Below are positions 15,804 through 25,894 of a stretch of DNA of 64,000 bases, one piece after another. Location of the stretch: the NCBI RefSeq assembly GCF_020400585.1, contig NZ_JAINVF010000006.1:62001-126000 (forward strand), in the 5' to 3' direction. This DNA comes from Streptomyces sp. NK08204. GTDB taxonomy: Bacteria > Actinomycetota > Actinomycetes > Streptomycetales > Streptomycetaceae. Position 1 is the stretch's first letter; every line of letters starts with the position of its first letter. Under the pieces are notes generated by a model that was not told where the DNA came from, made no database searches, and saw only the letters and a program-made list of their open reading frames with translations. Made by a program: the position numbers and the translations under genes.

Positions 15804-18800
15804 GCGATCTTCTCTCCTACCCAACGGGCGAGTTCCAGCGGACTGAGGGCGGCGACCGGCATTCCCGCGGCGACCAACTGGCCCGCGACACCCGTGGCGT
15901 ACCGGGGCCGGCCCGCGTCGTCCAGGCTCGCGCAGCCCAGCACGTGGCAGCCGGCCCCGACCAGGGCGCGCACCTCGGCGAGCAGCCCGCCGATCGGGTA
16001 GCCCTCCTCGAAGTCGCTGACGACCACGACCAGCGTGCGCGAGGGCACGGTGACCAGTTCGCGCGCGTGCCGCAGTCCGGCGGCGATGTGCGTGCCGCCG
16101 CCCACGCTGACCTCCAGCAGCAGTGACAAAGGGTCCTCGACATGGTCGGTCAGGTCGATGACCTCGGTGGAGAAGGCCAGGAAGTGCGTGGACAGGGTGG
16201 GCACCCCGGCCAGTACCGAGGCGGTGAGCGCCGCCCAGACCGTGGACGCCTCCATGGATCCTGACACGTCGGTGACCAGGACGAGCCGCCAGTCGGCCGC
16301 CCGGCGCGCCCGCGTACGGAAGACGGGCCGCTCGGGAACCACCTGGACGGTGCCGTCCGGCAGCCGACGCGCGGTCGCGAGGTTGGCCCGCAGCGTGCGC
16401 GGCAGGTCGAGGCTGCCGCCCGGGCGCCGGCTGGGGCGTGGCAGCGCGGTGCCGTGCAGGGCCGGGCGCAGCCGGGTGGCCAGCTGCCGGGTGAGGGCGT
16501 CCACCAGACGCCGGACCAGCGGACGCAGCGCCGCCAGCCGTGCCTCCGGCAGCCCGCCCGCGTGCCGGAGCACCGAGCGGAGCAGGTCGACGGAGGGCCG
16601 AACGCTGTCCGGGTCGAGGGCCTGGAACACGTCCTGCCGGCCCGCCGCGGCGGCTGCCGCCAGCACCTCCTCCCGGATGCCCGGCCCGAACAGCGCGGCC
16701 AGTTCCTCGGACCACTCCCGCACCCCGGGGTACGACGCCTCGCGCCCCGCGCCGGTGAGGTCGCCGCGGCTGCCCTCACCGCGTCCGCTGCCGTACAGCT
16801 CGTCCAGCGCGGTCGCCAACGGGCGTGCCGAGGCCGGTAGTCGGTCGTCACGACGGCCCAGCAGCAGGCGCCAGCGGTCGGCCGGGGCGAGGTGGCGCTC
16901 CGTGCCGGAGGCGGGCGCGACGACCTGGTTTCCTGTGCCGGAGGCGGGCGCGGGCGGCGGCGCCGCGGCGACCTGGTTCCCCACGCCGGCGGCGGAAGAG
17001 TGCGCGCCTTCCGCGGCGTACCCGGGTGCCGCCTCCACGGCAGCCCCGGACGGCGGCAGCAGCCCCAACGCGCCGAGGCTCTCCCGGGCCGCCAGGTCGG
17101 CACGGGTCCACACGGCCAGCGCGCGGGGATCGACAGCGCCGGTGTCGGCCAGGCGGCCCCCGCCCGGCCGGTCCTCGCCCAGACGCTCCTCCACGACGGT
17201 CAGCAGCCGTTCGCGGGCGGCCGGGCTGAGCGTGTCGAAGCCGCCGCGCAAGGCCGGCAGCCGGTCCAGGAAATCCCGGTCCGACAGCTCCGCCACCCGG
17301 TCCAGCAGCGGTTCCAGCGCGGGCGGTGCCGACTCCAGCAGTGGCCCGGCTGCGGTCAGCAGACCGGTCAGGCGGCCGACGAGCGCCGAACGCGACTCGG
17401 GATCGCAGGCACCGTCCACCCAGGAGGCGACCCGGTCGCCGAACTCCCCGGCCTTCTCCTGTCCCAGCAGCACCCGTACGGCTCCCGCGGCCCCGCGCAT
17501 CAGCGGGGAGCCGTCGGCGCCCAGCCGGGCCAGCGCGTCCATGAGCCGGATGCCCCCCGACACATCCGCGCGGTGGGCGAGCTCCAGCAGTGCGTGGGCG
17601 TCCGCCGGGTCGTCGGAGCCCGTCAGCCCGTCCACCTGGCGTACGGCCGCCACGCTGAGTGACTCGGCGACGGCCGCCGCCCGCGACGTACGGCCCGGCT
17701 CGGGGCCGAGCCCGGCGATGTGCCCGGCCCGCAGCCGGTCCAACAGGTCCAGTCCGGTGAGGAGTTCGGGCAGCGTCCCGGAGTCCGGCAGCACCTCGGC
17801 GGTGTCGTCCAGCCGCTCGTCCGTGAGGCCGGGCAGACCGCACTGCGCGGCCTCCGCCAACCCCCGCAGGGCCTGTGCCGCCGTGGGCCCGCCGGCGCCC
17901 TGCTCCACGCGCCGCCGCTCACGCAGCAGCCCTTCCGCGGCCTGGGCGGCGGTGACCCCGCGGACCCCGGCCGCGGTCAGCATGGCCGCCGTGGCCGGAG
18001 TCCAGCGCACCCCCCAGCGGGATGTCAGCGCGTCGGCACCCCCCGCACCGGTGACCGCATTGGGCTCGGCGTACGGCACTCCGCACACCGTCAGGCGACG
18101 CAGCAGTACTTCGCGGCGCCGGTCCAGCTCGGAGCGGAGGGGATCGAGACGCAGGTCGCGGGCGGTGCCGGGGCCGCTGCCGTCGGCAGGGCCGGGCAGC
18201 CCCAGCGCGGCCAACTCGGCCTCCACCGCCGGGGCCAGACCGCAGCGCGGCGCTGCCGGGGCCGGGCGGCCCTCCCGCGTCCCCACGAGCGCCTTCTCCA
18301 TCGCCCGGGCGACGGCCCGGCCCCGCCCGTGCGGTTCGCCCTGTGCCAGCACGGTCTGTACCGCCTCGATCAGCTCACCCCGGCCCGCTGCGGGCAGCCC
18401 CCGGAGCCGGGCCAGATCACCGGCGAGCCGTACGATCTCCCGCGCGTCCGCGGGCCCGGACGGATGGCCCGTCGCACGGAGTTCGGCACACACCCGTACG
18501 GCGGCCCGGGTCAGCGCCTGCGCCAGTGCCGCGGGATCACCGGCCGCGTCCAGCACCATGTGCTGCCATTCGGGGTCGCGGATCCCGGCGGGGTAGCCGG
18601 AGCGCTCGTCCAGCAGGGCGTAGGTGTAGGGGATCAGGGAGGTCGTCCACGTCGAGGCCGGCTCGTTGCCCACCGCCTCGGCGGCCGGTACCGGCTCGGC
18701 CGGTGCCAGCAGTGCCGGGGCGTGGAAGGCGCCGACGAGTACGGCGGCGCGCCTGCCGTCGGCCGTGGCGGCGGCCAGACAGGACCGCATCCAGCGCTCC

Positions 18801-19606
18801 CGCCGCAGATCCAGCTCCGGCACCCCGCCCGCGGCGACCGCGTCCGCCCGCAGGGCCCAGCCCGTGAGCAGCGCGGCCCGCCGCAGCGCCTGCGGCGCGG
18901 AACCGGGGGCGGTGGCCTCGACCAGCCGATCCCACAGGTCGTCACCGGGCCGGCCGGTGAGCCGGGAACGGAGGGCACCACCGAGTCCGGCCATGGCGCA
19001 GTCGCCGGACACTGCCGCGCCGCCGGAGGTCCGCGGCGGCACCGAGCCGCTTCCCGCCTCCGCACCGGCCGGCTCGGCACCGGTCGTCCGTGACGCGGAG
19101 GGGTGTACGCCGCTGCCGCTCGGCCGGCCGGTCCCGCTGCCGTCCTTCGGCTCGCCGCTGCCCCCCGAACCGGCGGCCTGCCCGGCAGGTGCCGAAGGTG
19201 CCGAAGGTGCCGGAGACACCACAGCCGCCGGTGGCCCCGCGGTCCAGGCCCGGTCCGCCAGCGGCAGGTCGCAGGCGATCACCGGTACCCCGTGCCGCGC
19301 GGCCCAGCGCACCGCCGCCAGTTCCGGGGAGAAGTCGGCGAACGGGTAGAAGGCCGGGCCGCCGACACCGTCGGTGGGTGCGGCGGCCAGGGCGACCGGC
19401 GCCCGGGTCTCCTCGTGGGCGAGCCAGGGAAGCCAGTCCTGCAGTTCGGCGGGGAGTTCGACCAGCAGCACGTCCGGCTCCGCCGCGTCCAGCAGCGCGG
19501 GCACGGCGGCGGCCAGGGAGGGCGCGTGGTGCCGTACGGCGATGAGGTAGGGCGCCGCCGGGTCGGTCAGGGCTGCCAGGGCCGCTTCGGGAGAGGTGCG
19601 GGGCAC
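15800..19606 (-). CDS. DUF5682-VWA fusion protein (YehM-YehP-like)
   Basis: A 1268-residue protein. The N-terminal roughly 850 residues match DUF5682 (start region YLIAVRHHAPSLAAAV, DVLLVELPAELQDWLPWL, GVPVIACDLPL). After a low-complexity linker with duplicated GNQV elements (about 880-930) comes a VWA-associated helical region, then the VWA domain (about 1105-1268) with a complete metal site: DVSGS (near 1113), the Thr of GGGTHIAAG, and SDFEEG. The GTG start at 19606 follows GGAGGG and lies 6 bp after the ATPase stop. In E. coli the matching YehM and YehP are separate proteins; no stop or clear internal start separates them here. The VWA part probably binds a target via Mg2+ and works with the MoxR ATPase. 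Confidence 0.8.
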   Translation of the reverse strand: MPRTSPEAALAALTDPAAPYLIAVRHHAPSLAAAVPALLDAAEPDVLLVELPAELQDWLPWLAHEETRAPVALAAAPTDGVGGPAFYPFADFSPELAAVRWAARHGVPVIACDLPLADRAWTAGPPAAVVSPAPSAPSAPAGQAAGSGGSGEPKDGSGTGRPSGSGVHPSASRTTGAEPAGAEAGSGSVPPRTSGGAAVSGDCAMAGLGGALRSRLTGRPGDDLWDRLVEATAPGSAPQALRRAALLTGWALRADAVAAGGVPELDLRRERWMRSCLAAATADGRRAAVLVGAFHAPALLAPAEPVPAAEAVGNEPASTWTTSLIPYTYALLDERSGYPAGIRDPEWQHMVLDAAGDPAALAQALTRAAVRVCAELRATGHPSGPADAREIVRLAGDLARLRGLPAAGRGELIEAVQTVLAQGEPHGRGRAVARAMEKALVGTREGRPAPAAPRCGLAPAVEAELAALGLPGPADGSGPGTARDLRLDPLRSELDRRREVLLRRLTVCGVPYAEPNAVTGAGGADALTSRWGVRWTPATAAMLTAAGVRGVTAAQAAEGLLRERRRVEQGAGGPTAAQALRGLAEAAQCGLPGLTDERLDDTAEVLPDSGTLPELLTGLDLLDRLRAGHIAGLGPEPGRTSRAAAVAESLSVAAVRQVDGLTGSDDPADAHALLELAHRADVSGGIRLMDALARLGADGSPLMRGAAGAVRVLLGQEKAGEFGDRVASWVDGACDPESRSALVGRLTGLLTAAGPLLESAPPALEPLLDRVAELSDRDFLDRLPALRGGFDTLSPAARERLLTVVEERLGEDRPGGGRLADTGAVDPRALAVWTRADLAARESLGALGLLPPSGAAVEAAPGYAAEGAHSSAAGVGNQVAAAPPPAPASGTGNQVVAPASGTERHLAPADRWRLLLGRRDDRLPASARPLATALDELYGSGRGEGSRGDLTGAGREASYPGVREWSEELAALFGPGIREEVLAAAAAAGRQDVFQALDPDSVRPSVDLLRSVLRHAGGLPEARLAALRPLVRRLVDALTRQLATRLRPALHGTALPRPSRRPGGSLDLPRTLRANLATARRLPDGTVQVVPERPVFRTRARRAADWRLVLVTDVSGSMEASTVWAALTASVLAGVPTLSTHFLAFSTEVIDLTDHVEDPLSLLLEVSVGGGTHIAAGLRHARELVTVPSRTLVVVVSDFEEGYPIGGLLAEVRALVGAGCHVLGCASLDDAGRPRYATGVAGQLVAAGMPVAALSPLELARWVGEKIA

Positions 19607-19611
19607 GGTCG

Positions 19612-20781
19612 TCAGCCCTCCAGTACCGTGCGCAGGTCCCACAGCGTGCGCCAGGTGGCGGAGCCCTGCTCGGCACGGCGCCGGACCGGACCGTCCCAGT
19701 AGCCGCGCAGCCGTGCCGCGTCCGCCGGGTCGTCCTTGCGTACGACCCCGAGGAGATGACCCGGCAGCAGCCCGAGGACGTCCCGGTCCCCGGGGAAGTA
19801 GGCCGCGGCCAGCCCCAGCGCGCCCGCCACGGACACGGCCTCGGCGGTGCTCATCACGGTGGACGGCCGCTCCACTTCCCAGCCCTCCGCCGACCGTCCC
19901 TCCCGCAGGTCCCGGAAAGCGGTGACCAGGGCCTCCAGCACGGCGTCGTCGACCTGGAACGCCGCCCCGGACCGCTCCACCGATGCCTTCGCCTGGCTGC
20001 GCACCAGCGCTGTCTCGGCGTCGAGGTCGGAAATCGGGCCCACCGTCTCGAAGTTGAAGCGGCGCTTGAGGGCGGCCGACATCTCGGACACCCCCTTGTC
20101 GCGCAGGTTCGCGGTGGCGATGAGGCTGAAACCAGGTGCCGCATGCGCCAACGCATCGTCGCTGCCCGCCAGTTCGGGTATGGCGATGCGGCGCTCCGAC
20201 AGCAACGACACCAGCGAGTCCTGCACCTCGGGAAGGCAGCGCGTGACCTCCTCCACGCGGGCGATCGCTCCCCGTGTCATCGCGGTGAGCACCGGCGACG
20301 GCACGAGCGCCTGCCGGCTGGGCCCCTGGGCGAGCAACAGGGCGTAGTTCCAGCCGTACTTGAGCTGGTCCTCGGTCGTCCCGGCGGTGCCCTGCACGAC
20401 CAGGCCACTGGTGCCGCACACGGCCGCCGACAGCAGCTCGGAGAGCATCGACTTGGCGGTGCCCGGCTCGCCGACGAGCAGCAGGCCCCGTTCACCGGCG
20501 AGCGTGACGACACACCGCTCCACCAGCGCCCGGTCGCCGACGAACTTCCCCTCCACCACCAGGCGGCGCGGCACCCCGGCGGGCGCCTCGGCCCCGTCGG
20601 GCAGCCGCAGTGCCTGGCCGCCGCTGCCCATGACGAACGTGACGACGGCCCGGGGCGTGAGCCGCCACGCGGGCGGCCGGGGAGCGGAGTCGTACGCGGC
20701 GAGGAAGGCCAGCTCGGTGGCGTACCGGTCCTCGGGCGGGACGATCTGCCGGGTTGTGTCGGGAGCGAGGACGGTGGTCAT
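19612..20781 (-). CDS. MoxR-type AAA+ ATPase (YehL subfamily)
   Basis: The protein has 389 residues. Walker A is GEPGTAKS (104-111), the Walker B position reads GAIARVEEVTRC (171-182), sensor 1 is ATAN in FSLIATANLRDKG, and LKRRFN supplies the arginine finger. The DE of canonical Walker B is replaced by VEE, which I recall as typical of the YehL branch. MoxR ATPases work as hexameric remodelling chaperones with a VWA partner, here encoded immediately downstream. The ATG at 20781 is preceded by GGAAAG. It lies 94 bp after the large DUF4132 gene in the same operon. Confidence 0.9.
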   Translation of the reverse strand: MTTVLAPDTTRQIVPPEDRYATELAFLAAYDSAPRPPAWRLTPRAVVTFVMGSGGQALRLPDGAEAPAGVPRRLVVEGKFVGDRALVERCVVTLAGERGLLLVGEPGTAKSMLSELLSAAVCGTSGLVVQGTAGTTEDQLKYGWNYALLLAQGPSRQALVPSPVLTAMTRGAIARVEEVTRCLPEVQDSLVSLLSERRIAIPELAGSDDALAHAAPGFSLIATANLRDKGVSEMSAALKRRFNFETVGPISDLDAETALVRSQAKASVERSGAAFQVDDAVLEALVTAFRDLREGRSAEGWEVERPSTVMSTAEAVSVAGALGLAAAYFPGDRDVLGLLPGHLLGVVRKDDPADAARLRGYWDGPVRRRAEQGSATWRTLWDLRTVLEG

Positions 20782-20875
20782 CGGAAAGTGCCCTTCGGCG
20801 TCGTACGGACAAAGGCCGGGCGAGTGCGAACAGAGGTGAAGCGAACCGGAGCCGAAGGGGCCGGTGTCGAGTGGT

Positions 20876-23800
20876 TCATCGGCGCCGCCCCCGCCGCGTC
20901 GCACGTGTGGTCAGTTCCTCGTACGCCGGGGCATCGCCCGAGCGGACGCGGTCCCAGGCGCGGGTGAACAGTTCCGGCACCGGGAGCAACGGCAGCGCGC
21001 GCTGCCGGCCGTGCACCGGGTACAGGCCCTCCTTCCACGTCTCCACCGGCAGCGCGGGCGACTTCAGGTCGCGCCAGCCGCAGGGCAGGAACAGGGTGCG
21101 CCCGGCACGTGGCCGCTTGGCCTCCACCACCAGGTCCGTCGCCGCCAGTTCGGCCCGGGCCCGCTTCATCCGGGCGGGCTTCCAGCCGGTCCAGCGGATG
21201 CAGTTGCGGTCCGTCGGATCGGGCAGGGCCAGCAGCTGGAGGTACAGCACCGCCGCGTCCTCGCCCAGGCCGTGCGCCGCGGCCACCTCGGCGACGAGCG
21301 CGGGCACCGTGACCGTCGGGTCCTGGGCACAGCCCTGCAGGCCTTCGGCCCCCGCCCCCGTGCCGGCCGAGACCGCCCGGCCCAGCTCCTCCCCGAGGAG
21401 GGTGCGCAGTGCCCGCAGGCCGTGGCCGCGCGCGGGGCCGACCAGGCCTTCGAGGAGTCCGAACACCGGGTCGTCCGCACCGGTGAGCGCAGCCGGCCGG
21501 ACCAGGACGGCCTCCGTGTCCTGGTACCAGGGCCGCAGCACGATCGCCTCCCCGACCCGGGTCAGGCCGTACGCGTCGCCGCCGCCGGTCGCGGGCAGGC
21601 CGTACGCCTTGCGGAGTTCGACGGCGGTGGAGGCGCCCTTCTCCGTCCAGTCGACGTCCAGGCCGAGCATCAGCTCCGGATCGGTCATCCGATGGCGTAC
21701 GGCGGCCAGGCCGTCCGGCAGCCGGTCGCGCAGGGGATGGCCGTACGGCAGGACGTAGGCCAGCGCGGCGAGGGCGTCCACCGCGCCCGCGAGGTCGTAC
21801 CGGCCGGGCAGCGCCTCGGGGTCCTCCCCGACCAAGCTGCCGTTCTCGTCCGGGCGCTGGACCGTGGTGCGGCTCAGCCATGCGGTGCGGGAGGGGTTGA
21901 GCACCGTCTCGGCGTCTGCCGCGCCCAGGCCCGCCAGTTCCGTGGCGAGGTCCTCGGGTACGCGGACCAGCGAGCCGAGCCGCTCGGCCCACATCTGTCC
22001 CGCGGCCTGCGTGTCCGGGCCATGGGACCACAGGGCGGCCGGGTCGGCGGGCAGCAGCGCGCCCAGGAGCCCGGTCCGCTCCTCGTGGCCGAGGGTGTTG
22101 ACCCGGGCCGTGCCGAACTCGCTCTGCCGGGGCTTGAGACCCATGACGGCCAGTCCCTCCGCCGTGGGCTCGGGCAGGAGCCCGCCGAGCAGGACGGTGG
22201 CCTGGACAGGGCCCAGTGCGCCGCCGGTCGCCGTCTGCAGCGCTTCGGCGGCCCCGGCCTGCCAGGGCGCGGCGCCCTTGTCCCGGATCAGCCGGGTGAC
22301 GGCGGTCAGCTCCTCGGCCGATATGGCCGACGGACACCGGACCTCGTCGACCAGCGTGAAGTGGGCGACGGCACCGAACGCGCCGGACGGGTCGTGGTCC
22401 AGGGCCAGCCAGTTCAGCGTGTTCCGCTGCGTGTCGATGTTCCGGCAGCCGAGGATCACCACTGTGCGGCCGTCGCGGCGCAGCACCTGCCCGGCGCGCT
22501 GCTGCTTGTCGGACGGCTCGCCCAGCACGACTTCCCGGAGCGTGCCGCCGGCCGAGCCGAGCGGCCCTTCGGCGAGCGCCTCGAAGAGCAGGAGCAGCGC
22601 CTCCCGCTGGACGTCGGCCAGGGCGGGCGACGCCGCCCGGTAGGCGAGGGCGCGCAGCACGCCCAGGACGGGCGGCCACACCAGGCCGATCCCGGGAACG
22701 GTGTGCTCATCGCTGCGCCAGCCGTCACCCAGGGCGCCCAGGCGCTCCAGGCCGGGCAGCGGCTTGCCCTCGGCGGGCTTCCCGGACAGTACGTGGTTCA
22801 CGGCCCGGATCTGGCGGAGGGTGCTCCACTGCTTCCCCTGCCACCAGCCGTGCAGGCCCGCGATGCCCGCGACGGCCTCGCGCACGGTGTGGTCCTCGCC
22901 GTGCTCGGGACAGTAGTCGGCGAACATGCCCTCGGTGGCGGAGCTCTGCCGGGGCCGCTCCTGCGGCGGGTTCGCGAACGCGGTGGCCGACTCGCCGATG
23001 CGCAGGGCCGAGCGGACCAGCGAGGCGACGCCGACGATCAGCCGGGCGTCGGTGAGCCCTGGCAGAGCGTTGGCCACCGCGCCCACCAGGACCTCGTCCG
23101 CCGGGGGTACCGCGGCCCTGGCGGCCTCGTCGGACCCGGCGTTCTGCAGCGCCTCCCGGCGTCCTGCCAGTGCCGTCGCGGCGGCCTGCAGCACCTGTGC
23201 CGCCTGCTCGTCGGTGAGGGCGCGCAGCACGGCCGAGCCCTGCTCGTCGCGGGGGCGCAGGGCGTGCCAGAAGGGCAGCGGGGGCACGAGCCGGGTCCCG
23301 GCGGCGAACTCGCCCCCGGGATTGTTCGGCTGCACCCGGCCCAGTTCGCCGTGCGCGGAGGTGTCGTCGCCGGCGAACACGCCGACGTGCCGGAACAGTT
23401 GCGTCACGACGGGCTCGGCGCCTCCGGGCAGCCGCAGCGCGCCGAGCGGGAACGCGCCCGCGCGGCTGCTGCCGAAGACCGGCACCGACACGGTCCGCCC
23501 GTCCGCCGTCCCGGCGGTCCTGCGCGCCTCGGCGCCCTCGCCCTCCGTGCGTACCCAGCGGCCGAGCACCGTGCCGTCGGTGCCGAACGGGCTGTTCTCC
23601 AGGCCCGGTTGCAGTGGCAGCACCTCGCACTGGCCGGGCAGCAGCCGGGCGTCCTCACGGATGCCGGCGCGCAGCAGCGCGGGCAGCGAAGCGCGGCCGT
23701 GGTCACCCGTGACCGGGTCGTACTCGAGCCACACCGTCTGCAGGCCCTGCCTGCCCTGACGCCAGTACGTGGTGCCGTCGCCGATGACCGCGCGGGTCGG

Positions 23801-25894
23801 CGGCAGGACCGTGTCACCGGCGTGCAGGGTGCGGCCACCGGTGGCCCGGCCGCCGCCGGGCAGCGGAATCGACGGGACGACGCTCTCGTTGCCCGACCAC
23901 CAGGACGGAAGCTGTTCGCCGCCCAGCTCGAACACCTCGGCGGGCCGGGCCGACCAGTAGCCGTACTGCTTGCTGCCGTGTCGCCACATCACCAGCAACT
24001 GCCCGTCCACGTACCGGAACCGGGGGCGCTGCCAGCGGTCCAGCTCCTGGGGCAGGCGCAACGCGTGGTCGAGGAGCACCTCGCCGGGGCCGACGACGAT
24101 CGCCCGGTGCCGGCGGGCCAGGATCAGCGCGGGCCAGGACTCGTGGACCGCCAGCGTGTCCGCGGTGCCCTTCCTGACCTCCGCGTCGAGCCGCTCGAGC
24201 GCCTCGTCCAGGGCGGGCCAGCCCAGTTCGTCCAGGATTCCGGCGCGCAGGGTGCGGCCGAGCAGCGGCGTCGTCCGGCACCGGGCGACGCGGGCGACGG
24301 CGTCCGGATCGACCTCGGAGGCGATCGCCCGGAAGGGGCGCAGCCGGTCGAGGGTACTGCGGGCACCGGGCAGCCCCACCGCACGCGTGACGTCGTCGGC
24401 GGCCTCGTCCAGCCACTCGCGCAGGACCCCCCGCAGGACGGGATGCGCGGCGACGGCCGTGAGCAGTTCGCCGCCCCGCTGGTCGCCGCCGACCGTCTCC
24501 ACCGCCTCGTGCAGCAGAGGCCGAAGGCGCGGGTCGGCCGCGACGGCCACCAGATCGCGCACCCCGGCCCGGGTGTCCTTGAGCCAGTCGGCGAGCGGCA
24601 GGAACACCTGGACGTCCGTGTCGGGGACGGCCAGTGGGACGCCCTCGGCCACGCACAGGTCCAGCAGGTCGAGGTCGGCCCCGGCACGCCAGCGCCCGGT
24701 GAACAGGTCGACCGGGCGGCCGGTGGCCCGCAGCCGCGCGGCCATGCGCTCGACCAGCGCCAGCGTGGCCGGCGAGCGGCGGGAGAACGTGCCGCCGTGC
24801 TTGCGGAAGGACGCCCACCGGCTCAGCCACTCGCCCGGGTCGACGCCGTACTCCCGCCCCGTCTCCTCGTCGGTCAGCAGCCGCTCGGCCCCGGTCCCTG
24901 CGAGCAGCGTCAGCCAGAACTCGTCGTCCTCGACCTCCCGGCCCAGACCGGTCGGCATGATCTCCAGCAGGCGTGCGCGGACCGCCGGCCGGCGCTCGGT
25001 GAGGACGGGCAGGACGGCACGGTAGGCGGTCCAGAAGGACGCGGGCGCGCGGACCGCGGCGGGGGAGGCGATCAGGTCGGCGACCAGCGCGCACTCCTCG
25101 GTGACCCGGTCCAGGCCCGCCGCCTTGATCAGCCCGCGCGCGTCCTGCGGCAGTGAGGCGTACGGCGGCATGCCGGCCGCGCAGCGCTCCACGATCAGCT
25201 GCCGGAACTGCGCCCAGGCGGCAGCCGGGTCGAGCCGCCGGGTCAGGTCCTTCACATGCTCCTTCAGCGCTTTGACGGTCAGCGCCCCGGCGAAGGCGAA
25301 CTCCAGGAACACCGCCCGCTGCCGCTCCTCGTCCACCGCGAGCGCGTGCACCCGCTCGGCCTCGCGGGCCTTGCCGAAGAACGCGGCGGCGTACGTGGTG
25401 TTCTCGTGCTCCAGGAAGACACGCGCGGCCTGTTCGTAGAACGTCGGCAGGAAGTGCGGCACGGCCCGGCCGAGCCGCTCGCCGAGCGCCTCGAAGCCCT
25501 CCTTGGCGTTGCCGGGGCGGGACTTGGCCTGCCGGGCGAGCCGCTCGACGTCCTTGACGAGGGCCAGTGCGTGGTGTCCGTTCGCCGGGTCGTTCACCAG
25601 CGCCCACGCCGGGAAGCCCAGTGTCTCCCGGCGCACCTGTCCGATCTCCTGAGCCTCCCGTTCGCGGGCCAGGCCCAGGAACTCCAGCGCCAGGTCCTCG
25701 GCCTCCCCGAGCGTGCCCGGCACCAGCCGGACCACCTGCCGGCCGTCCAGGGCGGGGTGGGTGTAGGTGCGGACGGTGAGCACGTCGGCGTCCTCACGCG
25801 CGGTGCTGCCCGGCGGCAGGACGGCGCCGGCGTCCAGGAGGGCGGCGACCGTGGTCCCGTCGTACTGCGTGTCGTACTGCGTGAGGTCGTTCAT
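20876..25894 (-). CDS. Very large DUF4132 protein (YehI/MolR-like)
   Basis: This 1672-residue soluble protein shows no signal peptide or membrane segment. The composition is helical, with many Leu/Ala/Arg repeats resembling HEAT-like solenoids in the N-terminal half. The C-terminal region ends with GWRDLKSPALPVETWKEGLY, consistent with DUF4132 proteins such as E. coli YehI and MolR, whose function is unsettled. Its ATG overlaps the stop of the smaller DUF4132 gene (ATGA), and the MoxR ATPase follows 94 bp on. A short in-frame duplication gives QYDTQYD at the N-terminus. It is about 450 residues longer than the E. coli homologue as I recall it. Confidence 0.8.
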   Translation of the reverse strand: MNDLTQYDTQYDGTTVAALLDAGAVLPPGSTAREDADVLTVRTYTHPALDGRQVVRLVPGTLGEAEDLALEFLGLAREREAQEIGQVRRETLGFPAWALVNDPANGHHALALVKDVERLARQAKSRPGNAKEGFEALGERLGRAVPHFLPTFYEQAARVFLEHENTTYAAAFFGKAREAERVHALAVDEERQRAVFLEFAFAGALTVKALKEHVKDLTRRLDPAAAWAQFRQLIVERCAAGMPPYASLPQDARGLIKAAGLDRVTEECALVADLIASPAAVRAPASFWTAYRAVLPVLTERRPAVRARLLEIMPTGLGREVEDDEFWLTLLAGTGAERLLTDEETGREYGVDPGEWLSRWASFRKHGGTFSRRSPATLALVERMAARLRATGRPVDLFTGRWRAGADLDLLDLCVAEGVPLAVPDTDVQVFLPLADWLKDTRAGVRDLVAVAADPRLRPLLHEAVETVGGDQRGGELLTAVAAHPVLRGVLREWLDEAADDVTRAVGLPGARSTLDRLRPFRAIASEVDPDAVARVARCRTTPLLGRTLRAGILDELGWPALDEALERLDAEVRKGTADTLAVHESWPALILARRHRAIVVGPGEVLLDHALRLPQELDRWQRPRFRYVDGQLLVMWRHGSKQYGYWSARPAEVFELGGEQLPSWWSGNESVVPSIPLPGGGRATGGRTLHAGDTVLPPTRAVIGDGTTYWRQGRQGLQTVWLEYDPVTGDHGRASLPALLRAGIREDARLLPGQCEVLPLQPGLENSPFGTDGTVLGRWVRTEGEGAEARRTAGTADGRTVSVPVFGSSRAGAFPLGALRLPGGAEPVVTQLFRHVGVFAGDDTSAHGELGRVQPNNPGGEFAAGTRLVPPLPFWHALRPRDEQGSAVLRALTDEQAAQVLQAAATALAGRREALQNAGSDEAARAAVPPADEVLVGAVANALPGLTDARLIVGVASLVRSALRIGESATAFANPPQERPRQSSATEGMFADYCPEHGEDHTVREAVAGIAGLHGWWQGKQWSTLRQIRAVNHVLSGKPAEGKPLPGLERLGALGDGWRSDEHTVPGIGLVWPPVLGVLRALAYRAASPALADVQREALLLLFEALAEGPLGSAGGTLREVVLGEPSDKQQRAGQVLRRDGRTVVILGCRNIDTQRNTLNWLALDHDPSGAFGAVAHFTLVDEVRCPSAISAEELTAVTRLIRDKGAAPWQAGAAEALQTATGGALGPVQATVLLGGLLPEPTAEGLAVMGLKPRQSEFGTARVNTLGHEERTGLLGALLPADPAALWSHGPDTQAAGQMWAERLGSLVRVPEDLATELAGLGAADAETVLNPSRTAWLSRTTVQRPDENGSLVGEDPEALPGRYDLAGAVDALAALAYVLPYGHPLRDRLPDGLAAVRHRMTDPELMLGLDVDWTEKGASTAVELRKAYGLPATGGGDAYGLTRVGEAIVLRPWYQDTEAVLVRPAALTGADDPVFGLLEGLVGPARGHGLRALRTLLGEELGRAVSAGTGAGAEGLQGCAQDPTVTVPALVAEVAAAHGLGEDAAVLYLQLLALPDPTDRNCIRWTGWKPARMKRARAELAATDLVVEAKRPRAGRTLFLPCGWRDLKSPALPVETWKEGLYPVHGRQRALPLLPVPELFTRAWDRVRSGDAPAYEELTTRATRRGRRR

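Noticed and set aside
15800-19606. Splitting the DUF5682-VWA gene into two genes at the low-complexity linker
   Set aside because: The linker is continuous in frame with no stop; the only GTG there lacks a well-placed ribosome site. Left as a fusion with the caveat noted.
20864-25156. A 1430-codon forward frame opposite the large DUF4132 gene
   Set aside because: Gln/Arg/Gly-rich chance composition with no motifs; typical antisense frame of a high-GC gene.
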